This document shows positions 10,960 through 21,644 of a stretch of 64,000 bases of DNA, piece by piece. The notes under the pieces are model-generated. The model was not told where the DNA came from and did no database searches. It saw only the letters and a list, made by a program, of their open reading frames with translations. A program made the translations under genes and the position numbers. This DNA comes from Cordilura impudica (taxonomy: Eukaryota; Arthropoda; Insecta; Diptera; Scathophagidae): the NCBI GenBank assembly GCA_963682025.1, contig OY821518.1:306627429-306691428 (forward strand). Direction: 5' to 3'. Numbering within the stretch: the first letter of the stretch is position 1; the number at the start of each line of letters is the position of its first letter.

Positions 10960-12505
10960 GTGGTGGCCTTATAATTAGAAACGGCTTTGCAGCATATGTA
11001 TTTGGAAATATATTTTAAAAACATAGTTTATCATATTATTCTATGAACTAGAAATAGTAAAGTAACAAATCAGCATTGATTTAAAGAACAAAAAATTCAC
11101 AGTATAAATAACATTTTTAAGAAAATTAACCAAACACAAAAAACAGCAATTTCAATTTGGTCACATAATTAGAAACAACAAAAAATATTTATATACAACT
11201 TAAAAATATCTTCGTAAAGTTAAACAAAATAGACATATCCATTAATATTTTGTTGGATAAACCTTATTTTTGACAACATTCGCCAGTCCTTTCGGTAAAC
11301 TTTGTATTAAACGATGGCATGTTTCCAGAGATATATTATCCCAGCTTTCCTGCACCATTTGAAACAATTCATCATTGTTTCGTGGATTTTTGTCCTTGAG
11401 ATCTCTTTTTACAATTGCCCATAAGTTTCCAATTGGGTTGAGATCAACATTTTCGGGTGGCCAGTCCAGAACATCAATATTTTGATCCGAAAGCCAACAC
11501 TTCACTAACCTTGAAGTGTGCTTTGGGTCATTGTCATGCTGGATAATGTAATATACGGGCATATTCTCATAGGAGTACGGTTCCATTACATGTTCCAAAA
11601 TAATTTTATATTGATGTTGATCCATTATTCCCCGAATCTGTACAATTAGACCCGCCACCGTGTTTCACCGTTTTCTAAGGCTTTGTTTGGAGGACGTCTC
11701 ACATACGTTTTTCCATCAGATTGAAACAAGTTAAACTTGGATTCATCACTCCAGAGAACTCTATTCCAGTAACGTGGATCTTTTGCAAGCATTTCCCTTG
11801 CAAACCGCAACCGCTTCTTAATACATTTTTTTGAGACATGCGGTTTTTTTTTGTGCAATGCATCCACGAAGTCCCGAATCTTGTAAGCGCCTTCTTATTG
11901 TCCGAGTGGATATTTCTGCGTTTATTTGCTGTTCAATTTCAGCCTGTACAAATAGTTCTGTCTTCTGCTGGAGTTGTCTTTCGTGTCCTAGGCTTCCTAG
12001 CTGGGGTTTTAAACTCCTTTGTCTTATTGTACAAGTGAACTGCACCAAATACCATTTTTTTTGGAGCAACCAAACTTTTGTGCAATTGCCGCCATTGACT
12101 GTTTTTCATTTTGATAACACTGCACAATCAACTCCCTCATTTTTGGAGTACATGACTTGTTCTTGCCCATTTTAGAAACTAAAACGTATCAAAATTATTA
12201 TAATTTAATCTACGGGTTTTCAAATTACACTCACTTTGTCACTAATAATAAAATAAGTTCAGAAATTAAAACAACAATTGCACGATTCTAATTTGATGGC
12301 CAGTCAAAAGCAACTACTTGTAAAATAATTTTAATTTTTTTAATAAGAAAACTTTGAACTCCACGTGTTTTGCATCGACAACAATGTTGAATGTCTACTC
12401 GTTGAATAACGGTTCTTATAATTTACAGTGTAGGTCTTAAAAGAAGTTGCACTGCGATTTTATTTTCTTAAAACATCGTTTCTAATTATATATTTTTATT
12501 AACTA
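10960..12505 (-). mobile_element. Tc1-like transposon, decayed
   Basis: The left end (cagtggtggccttataattagaa from 10960, preceded by ta) and an inner copy of the same motif at about 11157-11180 (ggtcacataattagaaac) are matched on the right by an inner ttctaatttgatggcc at about 12286-12302 and an eroded outer cgtttctaattat at about 12478-12491. This is the two-repeats-per-end (IR/DR) layout of some Tc1 elements. The right outer terminus is degraded, so the exact right end is uncertain. Confidence 0.7.
11242..12170 (-). pseudogene. Tc1-like DDE transposase pseudogene
   Basis: Minus-strand pieces in three frames reconstruct the order of a Tc1 transposase: N-terminal helix-turn-helix (MGKNKSCTPKMRELIVQCY at 12170), a basic linker (KPRTRKTT), VLWSDESKFNLF with the first catalytic Asp, QHDNDPKHTS with the second Asp, then DLNPIGNLW. 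Damage: a frameshift in a poly-A run near 12060, another near 11950 and near 11860, and a deletion near 11650 that removes the usual Trp-Gly-Cys-Phe block before GIMDQ. The third catalytic position is Gly instead of the expected Glu (NPIGNLW). The copy cannot encode an active enzyme. Confidence 0.85.
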
Positions 12506-12551
12506 AAATTGGAACATCCCAAATAACTTGAAAAAAACTGAGTCATTAAGA

Positions 12552-13198
12552 ACAAGTAAGAAATTATAGTCAGTTTACTATATCCTATACCATGGTTTAG
12601 AAACTCTATCTCTTTGGTACAACTAATTCGATATAGAAAATAAACTTAAACCAAATTTGAGTGGCATTATAATTAATTTTTTTGGCTGCAGATATGAAAA
12701 ATTTCATTTTCGATGCAATATTTATATGGGGACTATTTGGTAAAGTCACTTTGAAAAATATATGCAAACAAAATTTGAGAAGCTCTATATGGGGCCTATG
12801 GCTAAGAATTGTCCTAATGGGACTATTTTTGGACTACTGATTTATGGATATAATAAACACATACAAACCCAATTTGACTGAGATCTATATGATAATTTGG
12901 ATCTTATGGCAATTTATGTCGATTTCATGGGGACTAGGTCTGAACATGGACCGAATTTCACCAATTTCAATAGCGTATGGCCGATAAAAGCTTATATACC
13001 AAATATAAAATATATTCATATTTGCGACCTGTAGTTTTATTACAAAGTTTACGTGGACACACAGATGGATGGCCATTGCTAAATCGACTCACAAAGTGAT
13101 TCTGAGTCGATCGGTATAATAAAAGATGGGTCTAGGTCAAATATTTTTGATAGGTACAAACAGCAGCACAAAGTCATTATACCCAAACCACATTATAT
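12552..13198 (+). repeat. DINE-like repeat, family 1, diverged copy
   Basis: Starts with acaagtaag and carries the same internal landmarks as the better copies (tttttttggctgcagatatg, tatatggggactat, ggacacacagatgg, gtataataaaagatgggt, cattatacccaaaccaca). It is the most diverged of the long copies: the start palindrome is mutated, most of the (GGAC)n block is lost, and the terminal subterminal repeat is replaced by cattatata. Confidence 0.75.
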
Positions 13199-13266
13199 AA
13201 AAATCTTAACCTCGGAAGCAAATTTGCTGAGCGAAGCTTAATTTTCCTTTAGATGAATCAAATAAA

Positions 13267-14023
13267 ACAAGTAAGAAAATTATAGTCGGTCTAGACCGAC
13301 TATACGATACCCTATACCATGCGTTTAGAGACCCTATCTCTTAGGCCCAACTAACTGGACATAGAAAATAAGCAAAAACCAAATTTGAGTGGGATTTTTA
13401 TTAATTTTTTTGGCTGCAGATATAAAAAAGTTCATATCGGATGCTATATCTATATAGGGACTTGGTCCAAAAATGGACCGATCCTGATCATGTTTGGTAA
13501 AGTCTCTTGTATTTTGCAAAAATATGTACAAACAATATTTGAGAAGAATCAGTGCAATATTTTTGTTTTTTAATAGATTTAAGTGAAGATCGGGAAGCAG
13601 CTCTATATGGGGTCAAAGGGATCATTTTTGGACTACTCATTAATGGATGTAATGAACGCATACAAACCCAATTTGAGTAAGATCTATATGACAATTTGGA
13701 TCTTATGGCAATTTTTTATGGGGGCTAGGTCTGAAAATGGACCGATTCTCACCAATTTCAATAGCGTTCATCCCATGGCCGATAAAAGCTTATATACCAA
13801 ATTTCATCAAAATATATTCATATTTGCGACCTGCACTTTGATTACAAGGTTTACATGGACACACAGACGGACGGACGGACGGACGGACATTGTTAAATCA
13901 ACTCAGAAAGTGATTCTGATTCGATCGGTATAATTAAAGATGGGTCTAGGTCAAATATTTTTGGTTGTTACAAACAGCAGCACAAAGTCATTATACCCAA
14001 ACCACATAGTGGTATAGGGTATA
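13267..14023 (+). repeat. DINE-like / non-autonomous Helitron-type repeat, family 1, full copy
   Basis: A 757-bp copy beginning acaagtaagaaaattatag, then a perfect palindrome with core gtcggtctagaccgac, then taccctatacca. It ends with the inverse, tggtatagggtata. A (GGAC)n microsatellite (about 13868-13888) lies near the 3' end. Short subterminal inverted repeats, a (GTCY)n-type microsatellite and insertion between two A residues without a target duplication fit the mini-me/DINE-1 class (non-autonomous Helentrons); that class assignment is an inference. It lies head-to-tail with the diverged copy just upstream, 68 bp apart. Open frames across it are not conserved genes. Confidence 0.8.
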
Positions 14024-14608
14024 AATAGAAAATATTATAGATACAAAAAAATGTATAAGAATTTAGCCTCATAAATTCTAATAGATTTTAGAACGTTGAC
14101 CACGATTATTTAGTGTATATATATATATCAATCATAGCAATCATAGGCAAGACTTAGAACTTTCAATAAAGAATTCAGAACCTACTACTAAATATATATA
14201 TAATCTCATAATTAATATATTGCTAAGCATTTGTACCAACGACAAACATTTTTGTTTATTATTTCGAATAGATTGTGATTGAATTTGCAATTAGCCATTG
14301 CTTGGTTGTTATAAAAAAAAATATATATATTCTCTTTTTCTTGACATTAACCCATCATCCTATTCTAAACGTACTTGACACATTTCAATGCCCTTGCTAA
14401 TAGCACTTACTTGTTATCATATCAAATTGTTTTTCCTCTAACAACATTTGAAACACAAAACACTCTTCCAGTGTTTGCGAAGAATATATGAAAAACGCTA
14501 AAATAAAAAAAAACAGTAACAACAATTACAACAAACGACAGTCTAACTCGTTCATCCGGTGTGTAAACAATTCGCAAGCTTCAACGCTTTGATGTTTCTA
14601 TTAGCAAC

Positions 14609-14640
14609 TTTCTCTCTCTCTCTCTCTCTGTGTGTGTCTG
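14609..14640. repeat. (CT)n(GT)n microsatellite
   Basis: Alternating ct run changing into a gt run. Confidence 0.85.
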
Positions 14641-15784
14641 TAAAATATCAACAACAAGTCGAAAAATAACACCCAATCTGATGTTTCCTAGTGTCATCCG
14701 AAGTTAATGTATCTGCCGCAAAGTGAAAAAATACAATGACATTTTTTCTGTTTTCCGTTGGCAAATATTAATGGCGCTAGAAATTTCTTTGATGTTAAGT
14801 TTTTAATATTCTTTATTTTTCCCCCCATTTTTTTCATTATTCGTTTCAATCAGCTTTGTTTATCATAATCACCTCATTATGGGTTTAATAAAAGCCAAAA
14901 GGCGTTATTAATCGATGTTTCAATTATGATCCGTGTATCCAGAGTTCGAAAGGTCTTCATATTCTAAATACGACAAAGTATTTTAAATGATCAGGGAGTT
15001 CATAGCAGAACTCATGTGTTAGGAACTAAAATTCACAATTTATATTTGAACCCATGTAAAATGTTAAATGTTAAGTGTTTACTTTTAAAAGTCTGGTACA
15101 AGTATCAAGAGTATCGGTCTAAGCATTTTACGTATATTGGTCCACAAACATGTTGTGTTATATAAACAGATTACTTTTCTAGAAGATTGAAGTACAATAA
15201 CTGTTAGTTTTTAATACTGGAGCTACTCGTTCGGCTTTGGGCAGTAAACAAGCTACTCGACTAATGAGGAGCTCTGACACAAATTATTGTCATTTGCTGC
15301 TGTTTCGAAATATGTCCACTTGTTCAATTAAGGCATTCATGTCAGAACAAGTGGTGCCCTACACATGTAACTGTTTAGTTAATTAAAACCTATGACTGGC
15401 TGTTTGTCTGTTAAGCATGTTAAACATACTTAAGAAGTGTCTCTTTTGAAGTAGATTGCCTCATGCCTCGCGCAACATGCTGGTGTATTTTATGCTATGA
15501 TTGCTGCTGTTGTGACAATAATTGTAAAAAGGTGCCAAGTAAAAATACGTAGTATTTATAAAATGTAAAAAAAAAGAAAAAAATGGAAGAAAAGAAATAA
15601 TAAAACTTCTTTATGAGTCACTTTTCTTGTTGGCAAATGTGAAAATGTTTTAATTACTCATTGGAGTCCTCTTTGAAAGTTGATGCAGCTTCAAGGACTG
15701 TGCCTGTAACAGAAACAACATCCATAACCACATCCACATTAACATCAACATAGACGGCAACAGCAATATCACCAGCATCAGAGC

Positions 15785-15814
15785 ACCATCACCATCACCA
15801 TCATCATCATCACC
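15785..15814. repeat. (CAC/CAT)n trinucleotide repeat
   Basis: caccatcaccatcaccatc followed by atcatcatc; no surrounding open exon, so it is not evidence for a polyhistidine protein. Confidence 0.8.
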
Positions 15815-16809
15815 AGTACCAACAACCGCAACTCATTCCGCAAACGATGAAAAAGTCTTTACAAAGCAATGAAAAGTTAAAAAAAAAAAAAACATTTTTG
15901 TCGCATTATATGTTGGTATGTAAGTGTACACGTTCATAGTTGTGCTCTCTACTCTACGTGTCTTGTGTGAGTGAGTGTCATGTGCCAAGAGTGCAAATTT
16001 TTGAAATTATAAAAGTTTTCATCAGCGAACATTAGCAGAATAATAAGAAAAACAACAACAACAAAAAACTATTCACACAACTACTTTGTAATCGCCAACT
16101 ACAGTGAATGCTCTGTAGTAGGATTGCCATATTAAAAACAAAAAATCAAGTTTAAACTATTCCACGCTAAACTAATTAATAGGTTCATGGAATTTAAATG
16201 CTACTCGAGCGGTTTTTTTCTCCATCAACACCTTATGATCGTATGCTAAATTTATTCCGTTTAAGATGCGAATCCACAGTAAAATATTTCCCATCAGCCT
16301 CATCTATGCTTAAACAACGAACGAATAATATGACAAAGATTCCTAATAACGTTAGACCTGAATAGGCAAACAACTAAAAAATTGTTATTGATTAGGGAGT
16401 GACACCTGTAGTGTACTATTTACGTATGCATGTACGAGCAAGCACATATGTATGTATGTTAACGTTTGTACATATATTTGAATATCACACTAATATGCAC
16501 TTTTTCTTGATTTTTACCCGCATTGCGATAATTTTTCGTTGGTGTTGTTGTTGTCGTTTCTGTTGTATTTCTTAATGAAAAGGTGAATTACACATACATT
16601 TTGTTGTTTGTGTTAAGGCTCTTAACGTTAATGGGATTGTTGTTGTTGTTGTTGTTATCCGTTGTTTTTTTCGTTTTTTTCATGTGCGACAAAGTGCAAA
16701 TTGACAATGGACAAAAATGCTGTTGATGACGATAACTACGACGACTGCGACGACAACGGCAACAATTGAGGTTTCTTCATCTAAGCTGATGTTGTTTTAC
16801 AGGTTAGTT

Positions 16810-16853
16810 AACTGAACTGAACTGAACTGCACTAAACTAAACTGAACTGAACT
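16810..16853. repeat. (GAACT)n-like pentanucleotide repeat
   Basis: Tandem aactg/actga units with two aactaa variants. Confidence 0.75.
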
Positions 16854-17389
16854 TTGTGAACGGAGACTGGCTGATGTGTTAAAGTTAAATAGATCCCTAC
16901 GGGCTTTTTAAGCACTTGATATGCAGCTAATGAGAATATAAGAATAGGGACAAAGCTGTTTTAGCTATAAAGTGCTCCTAGGAGTATATTATAATAAAAA
17001 CAATAACAACAACAACAACAGCAGCAGCATCGGAGAAAATAAGGAAAACATTGCAATTAATTATGTTCAAATACGTTTTTGTTAATTCAACGATGCAATA
17101 AAGCTCTAGGGGTGCTTTTAATTAGCGCTTAACAACATCATCAACATCATTCTGACTGACTGTCGTCGTCATAAACGGCTCTGAGTCCTTGTGTTTTTTT
17201 TCCCTTTACAATTGGGCACGCATTTTGACACCTCATGGGAAATAAGAGAGTTAGATAAATACATGTGTAGATGCAAACATATTTATATGCATGCAGTACC
17301 TTGTATTCTGAGATGCCCACATTTGTAATTCAGCGCTACTAAACCCGACAAAAAGCGCTAAGTGTGATTACTTCAGATATATTTATGAC

Positions 17390-17850
17390 ATGTACCACTC
17401 TTTGGTCAGGGTATATTGAGTTTCTGCTGCTATTTGTAACTATCAAAATACTTGACCTAGACTCACCTTTTATTATACCGATCGACTTACTCGAATCTCT
17501 TTCTGAATCAAAATCAGTATGAGTTTTTGAATCGATTTGGCGATGTTTTTCTGTCCGTCTTTCTATTGCATATAGCACGATCGCTATTGAAGTTAGTGAA
17601 AATTGCTGCTGTTCAGATATAGCCCCCATATAAATGACCCCTATGTGATCAATATATATTGCCTTTAAATTCAGATTATCTTAAAGATATCGCCCAAATT
17701 CGACTTATGTGTGCGTATTACACCAGCAGGACCATTCTTAGTCATAGCCCCATATAAAGCTACTTCACGATCTTTAAAAAACAAAAATATTGCATAGATT
17801 TTTCTTAAATTTGGTTTATATAAAGATCTACTCAAAACTATAGCGCGCTT
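17390..17850 (-). repeat. DINE-like repeat, family 1, decayed inverted copy
   Basis: Reverse complement shows gacggacagaaaaacatcgc, gtcgatcggtataataaaag, gtctaggtcaagtatttt, ttacaaatagcagcag and an eroded end, with upstream atatgggggctatatctg and tatggggctatgact pieces. These are the family-1 landmarks in order, with the terminal repeat and most of the 5' end lost. The 96-residue minus-strand frame across it is a by-product. Confidence 0.7.
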
Positions 17851-18089
17851 TAAAGTAAAATTTCTAAGACGAATTATTTTACATATTACTATAAAACTAG
17901 TTATTTTTTTCTAATTGTTTACTTATTAAATCTCAAAAAATCTCAAAAAATATATAAAGGATCTTTATTCCCATACAAATTTAATAAAATAATAATAGTT
18001 AAAATGTGTCAGCGAAATCGATCCGCTGATAGTCGCCAACTTACATCCGAATGGTCATCAACTCATGACAAATCAGCTCATGATATCGG

Positions 18090-18500
18090 CTTATTATTTA
18101 TTTTTTTATGATGGACGTCTAAATGCTACAAAATATATTGAATTGATTTTTGAAGAATTTCCAGCATATTACAAAAGAATTTTGGATTCTGGAACAACGT
18201 CAAGCTTCTTTTTCCAACAAGATGAATAATCTGTGCCATTTGGCAAAATTTTCGATGGATTGGATTAAAAACAAAAACGTATCTGTGTTAAATTTGCTAC
18301 ATCTCCAAATATAAATCCTACTGAAAATTTATAGGCCACTATGGATCGCGATATTGAAAAATATTATAAAGTACATTTGATCTAAAATTACTGAAGAAGA
18401 ATACTCTAGGTTGGTCAATTCAATTCGAAAAAGAATGAAATATGTATTAAAATCAAAAGGCGGAAATATTTCCAACATTTTTCATAAGCTTTTAATGCAA
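18090..18500 (+). pseudogene. Tc1-like transposase C-terminal relic
   Basis: Plus-strand fragments FFFQQDE (second catalytic Asp, about 18205-18225), then AKFSMDWIKNKN, then INPTENL followed by a stop where Trp is expected and ATMDRDIEKYY (about 18310-18365). The QxD...NPxENLW order and spacing are those of a Tc1/mariner DDE core. Several stops and at least two frameshifts. It lies just upstream of the intact Tc1-like element and is not the same family. Confidence 0.7.
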
Positions 18501-18888
18501 TGAATTTAAATTTAAATAAAAAAATTATTTATTTTAAATTTAACAATTATGGCGCAATAATTCTAGTTCTAAAAACAATGTATTCTAATTTCAAAATCTA
18601 TTAAACTATTAAAAATTCACTTCAGAGTAACATCTCTAATATATGTAAAAAGTACAATATGTGGAATGTACAAACCATACATCACATACAGTGGTGTGAA
18701 AAATAATAGAGCCACCCCCAAACCTCAATTTCAATATTTAAAAATTTGTACAGATAATAGTTTTCTTTAAACTTTTTTGTTGTTTTTTATTAGGTATTAT
18801 TATAATATAAAAAAACATAAATTAAATATTTGAATTCATTGCTCTAAAAATTTAAATAAACAAAAATTCGGTATATACATTTATTTCC

Positions 18889-18917
18889 TCTGTGAAAAAA
18901 AATAGAGCCATCTAAAC
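18889..18917. repeat. Inner transposase-binding direct repeat, left end
   Basis: tgtgaaaaaaaatagagcc repeats the outer terminus at 18694-18713 in the same orientation, as expected for IR/DR-type Tc1 ends; it is probably a second transposase-binding site. Confidence 0.6.
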
Positions 18918-18997
18918 AAACCTTCTAAAATTATTAAAAAGAAAATATAAATAATATGTTTAATAAAATAATTGCTTACATAACTGCTTATATTACC

Positions 18998-20002
18998 TCA
19001 GTACTTAGTAGAACTGCCATTATTTTTTATTACTGCGAAGCAGCGCTTCGCCATAGAGTCAACTAACTTTTGACAAGTCGTGACTGGAATATTCTTCCAT
19101 GCAGTCTCAACCATTGTCCACAGCTCGTCTTTATTTGATGGATTCTTTCCTCTAAGACATCTTTTAAACTCGCCCCACAAGTTTTCGATGGGATTTAGGT
19201 CTGGTGACTGTGAAGGCCATCCCAAAACCTTCACATGGTTGTCCCTGAACCATGCCTTTGCCAACTTCGATGAATGTTTTGGATCATTGTCCTGTTGGAA
19301 TATCCATTCAAGCGGCATTTCCCACTCAGCATAAGGCATCATGACCTCTCTTAAAATATTTGTATAAAATTTTGCATCCATTATTTCCTGTATGCGATAT
19401 AAGGGCCCGACTCCATAATATGAAAAGCATCCCCATAACATAATATTACCCCCTCCATGTTTAACGGTTTTTATGGTATATTGAGGACAAAATTCTTTAT
19501 TTTTGGGTCTCCGAACTTGAAGAGAACTTCGATCCGAGCTAAATAAATTTACTTTGGTCTCATCCGACCACAAAATATTACGCCATTTAGATAAGGGCCA
19601 ATTTATGTGTTCCGTTGCGAATTCAAGTCTTTGTTTTATGTTGCGCTTTGATATAAAAGGCACTTTACGTGCACTTCTTGCATTTAAATCATTTTTAAGG
19701 AACATAAGCCGTATTGTAGAAGTATCCATATCGAGTTGATATTGCTTTTTAAGGGCGGATGACGTCACAAAGGGGTCCCGTTTCACGTGACGTAGTATTC
19801 TGCGTTTTAAATTCTCAGATATTTTGGTTTTTCTTCCTCTTGTTTCTTGTTTCTCTTCATACTTTATAGCATTTTCTACCATTTTCTTCGAACATCCAAT
19901 AATTTCAGCTATTTTTCTTTGAGATTTACCTTCTTGATGAAGCTTTTTTATTAATTTCCTGCCCTCCATGCTACAGTGTTTTCCTCTGCCCATTCTGTTC
20001 AC
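18998..20002 (-). CDS. Tc1-like DD34E transposase, intact (334 aa)
   Basis: Cut-and-paste transposase acting in the nucleus on its own inverted termini. Residues ~8-50 form a helix-turn-helix (GRKLIKKLHQEGKSQRKIAEI, split here: GRKLIKK and SQRKIAEIIGCSKKMV); a basic TRGRKTK linker at ~54-60 resembles the GRPR/AT-hook motif; a second helix-turn-helix spans ~65-118. The catalytic core has Asp147 (LWSDETK), a KHGGGNIMLWGCFS glycine box at ~181-194, Asp238 (FQQDNDPKH) and Glu273 (PDLNPIENLW), exactly 34 residues between the last two: DD34E. The length, 334 residues, is usual for the family, and no stop or frameshift is seen. The start chosen is the first ATG in frame, about 120 bp inside the right terminal repeat. 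The C-terminus ends STKY, like the decayed relative at 11242 (PTKY). Confidence 0.92.
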   Translation of the reverse strand: MNRMGRGKHCSMEGRKLIKKLHQEGKSQRKIAEIIGCSKKMVENAIKYEEKQETRGRKTKISENLKRRILRHVKRDPFVTSSALKKQYQLDMDTSTIRLMFLKNDLNARSARKVPFISKRNIKQRLEFATEHINWPLSKWRNILWSDETKVNLFSSDRSSLQVRRPKNKEFCPQYTIKTVKHGGGNIMLWGCFSYYGVGPLYRIQEIMDAKFYTNILREVMMPYAEWEMPLEWIFQQDNDPKHSSKLAKAWFRDNHVKVLGWPSQSPDLNPIENLWGEFKRCLRGKNPSNKDELWTMVETAWKNIPVTTCQKLVDSMAKRCFAVIKNNGSSTKY

Positions 20003-20461
20003 TAATTTTACAATATTTTTTTAAAATTATAATAGAAATAAGATAGTCTGTCTTTTTACTCACTTTTTCAAAAACAAAATGAAAAGAATTTGCTTTTTAC
20101 TTTAATATTATCTTTTTAACTTTAAAATTGGCTCTATTTTATTTCACACTTGTTTCTTTTCAATTTATGTACAAACACTGATATAATTAGAAATGTTGCT
20201 TCAATTACAGACAAAATAACGGGATTACAATAAGAAAGAGACTTACTAATAATGCATAAAAAAAACTTTTTCCAAAAACAATTTGGTCAAGGTTAAAAAA
20301 ACTTTCAATTTATGGAAGAGCAAGTGGCTCTAGTATTTTTCACACAACTGTACATATAGCAACTCTTACGAAATTGAGATTAGTGAAAAAATTCAAAAAC
20401 TTCAAAAATAACAATTATTGATGTGTAAACATCTTTACGCGCAGGGGGGTAAATTTCTATT

Positions 20462-20546
20462 TCACAATACAATCACACAAACAGCGTAACTCATATCGGT
20501 GTGAGCTGAAGCAGATAACGCTGTGTGACTTATGATTGTATTGGTG
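20462..20546. repeat. Imperfect palindrome / hairpin
   Basis: caatacaatcacacaaacag near 20466 is matched inverted by ctgtgtgacttatgattgta further right (ending near 20541), making a stem of about 30 bases with mismatches around a ~25-base loop. It lies between the Tc1 element and the 21-bp satellite; function unknown. Confidence 0.55.
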
Positions 20547-20569
20547 AAAAAATTATGATATGTTCTTTT

Positions 20570-21450
20570 CTAAACATTTTCCAATTGTCTTTCAAAAAAC
20601 ATCAATTGTATTTCAGAAACCATCAATATAATTTCAGAAAACATCATTTGAATTTCAGAAAACATAAATAGAATTTCAGAAAACATCAATATAATTTCAG
20701 AAAACATCATTCGAGTTTCAGAAAACATCAATTGAATTTCAGAAAACATCAATAGAATTTCAGAAAACATCAATAGAATTTCAGAAAACATCACTTGAAT
20801 TTCAGAAAACATAAATAGAATTTCAGAAACCATCAATACAATTTCAGAAAACATCATTTGAATTTCAGAAAACATAAATAGAATTTCAGAAAACATCAAT
20901 ATAATTTCAGAAAACATCATTCGAGTTTCAGAAAACATCAATTGAATTTCAGAAAACATCAATAGAATTTCAGAAAACATCACTTGAATTTCAGAAAACA
21001 TAAATAGAATTTCAGAAAACATCAATATAATTTCAGAAAACATCATTCGAGTTTCAGAAAACATCAATTGAATTTCAGAAAACATCAATAGAATTTCAGA
21101 AAAATCAATTGTATTTCAGAAACCATCGATATAATTTCAGAAAACATCATTTGAATTTCAGAAAACATGAATAGAATTTCAGAAAACATCATTTGAATTT
21201 CTGAAAACATAATTAAAATTTCAGAAAACATCAATTGAATTTCAAAAAGCATTATTTGAATTGCTGAGAACATTAATTATATTTCAGAAAACATCAATTG
21301 AATTTCAGAAAACATCAATAGAATTTCAAAAAGCATTATTTGAATTGCTGAAAACATTAATTATATTTCAGAAAACATCAATTGAATTTCAGAAAACATC
21401 AATTGCATTTCAGAAAACATCAATTGAATTTCAGAAAACAGCATAATCGA
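20570..21450. repeat. 21-bp tandem satellite (about 40 units) with higher-order structure
   Basis: About 40 copies of a 21-bp unit with core ttcagaaaacatcaat; nearly all variation is in the last eight bases. Variants recur in a fixed order (ataaatag, atcaatata, atcattcgag, atcaattg, atcaatag, atcacttg), giving a higher-order unit of about six monomers (126 bp) seen roughly three times in the left half. The right half (21260-21445) has a second variant set (aaaagcattatttgaa, gctgagaacattaatt) also duplicated. Because 21 is a multiple of three and the unit has no stop in several frames, long frames arise on both strands (minus 20570-21088, heptad MFSEIxL; plus 21261-21446, FQKTSIE). Only one unit is 20 bp. 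I do not regard those frames as genes. Confidence 0.85.
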
Positions 21451-21501
21451 CTTATTTTTGATGCACTGGAAAATATGATGTTGATGTTTTCTTTAATTAT
21501 T

Positions 21502-21516
21502 AGATGTTTACACATC
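21502..21516. repeat. 15-bp inverted repeat partner flanking the satellite
   Basis: agatgtttacacatc here is the exact reverse complement of gatgtgtaaacatct at 20420-20434. The pair brackets the hairpin and the 21-bp array, as if the whole block (20420-21516) were one inverted-repeat-bounded unit. Confidence 0.55.
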
Positions 21517-21644
21517 TCCCTTGTGATCGGACTCACATGATTTTTTTTTTTTGTTTGAACAGAGTTGCATCTTCTGAGATTAATACGAAGTAAAAGCTGT
21601 ACGGTATGAAAACTAATTCTTAATCAAACTGCTCGTAGGCCTGA

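Larger units (their letters stand above)
14024..17389. other. Microsatellite-rich non-coding spacer
   Basis: No coding exon seen. Contains (CT)n/(GT)n at 14609-14640, (CAC/CAT)n at 15785-15814, (TTG)n near 16633-16660, (GAACT)n-like repeats at 16810-16853 and (AAC/AGC)n near 17000-17030. The texture, mixed-complexity CA/CAA/TTG-rich DNA, is that of fly introns or intergenic regulatory regions. Confidence 0.6.
18689..20350 (-). mobile_element. Complete Tc1-like transposon, apparently intact
   Basis: A 1662-bp element flanked by TA on both sides (18687-18688 and 20351-20352), the expected target duplication. The outer 27 bases of the two ends are inverted repeats with 25 matches (cagtggtgtgaaaaata... 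against the complement of ...tatttttcacacaactg). An inner copy of the same motif occurs in each end: tgtgaaaaaaaatagagcc at 18891-18909 and the inverse ggctctattttatttcaca at 20129-20147. This gives long IR/DR-type termini of about 220 bp. It contains one uninterrupted transposase frame on the minus strand. All parts needed for mobility appear present, though activity is only inferred. Confidence 0.9.

Noticed and set aside
13334..13933. Frames repeated across the DINE-like copies (for example SGIFINFFGCRYxKVHIG)
   Set aside because: The same frames recur in every copy only because the DNA repeats; they are short, broken at different places and lack any domain.
20570..21088. 172-residue minus-strand frame of MFSEIxL heptads
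   Set aside because: It is the 21-bp satellite in translation; comparable frames exist on the other strand, and there is no unique sequence or domain.
20570..21450. CRISPR-like appearance of short regular repeats
   Set aside because: Units are contiguous with no unique spacers, and the DNA is eukaryotic.
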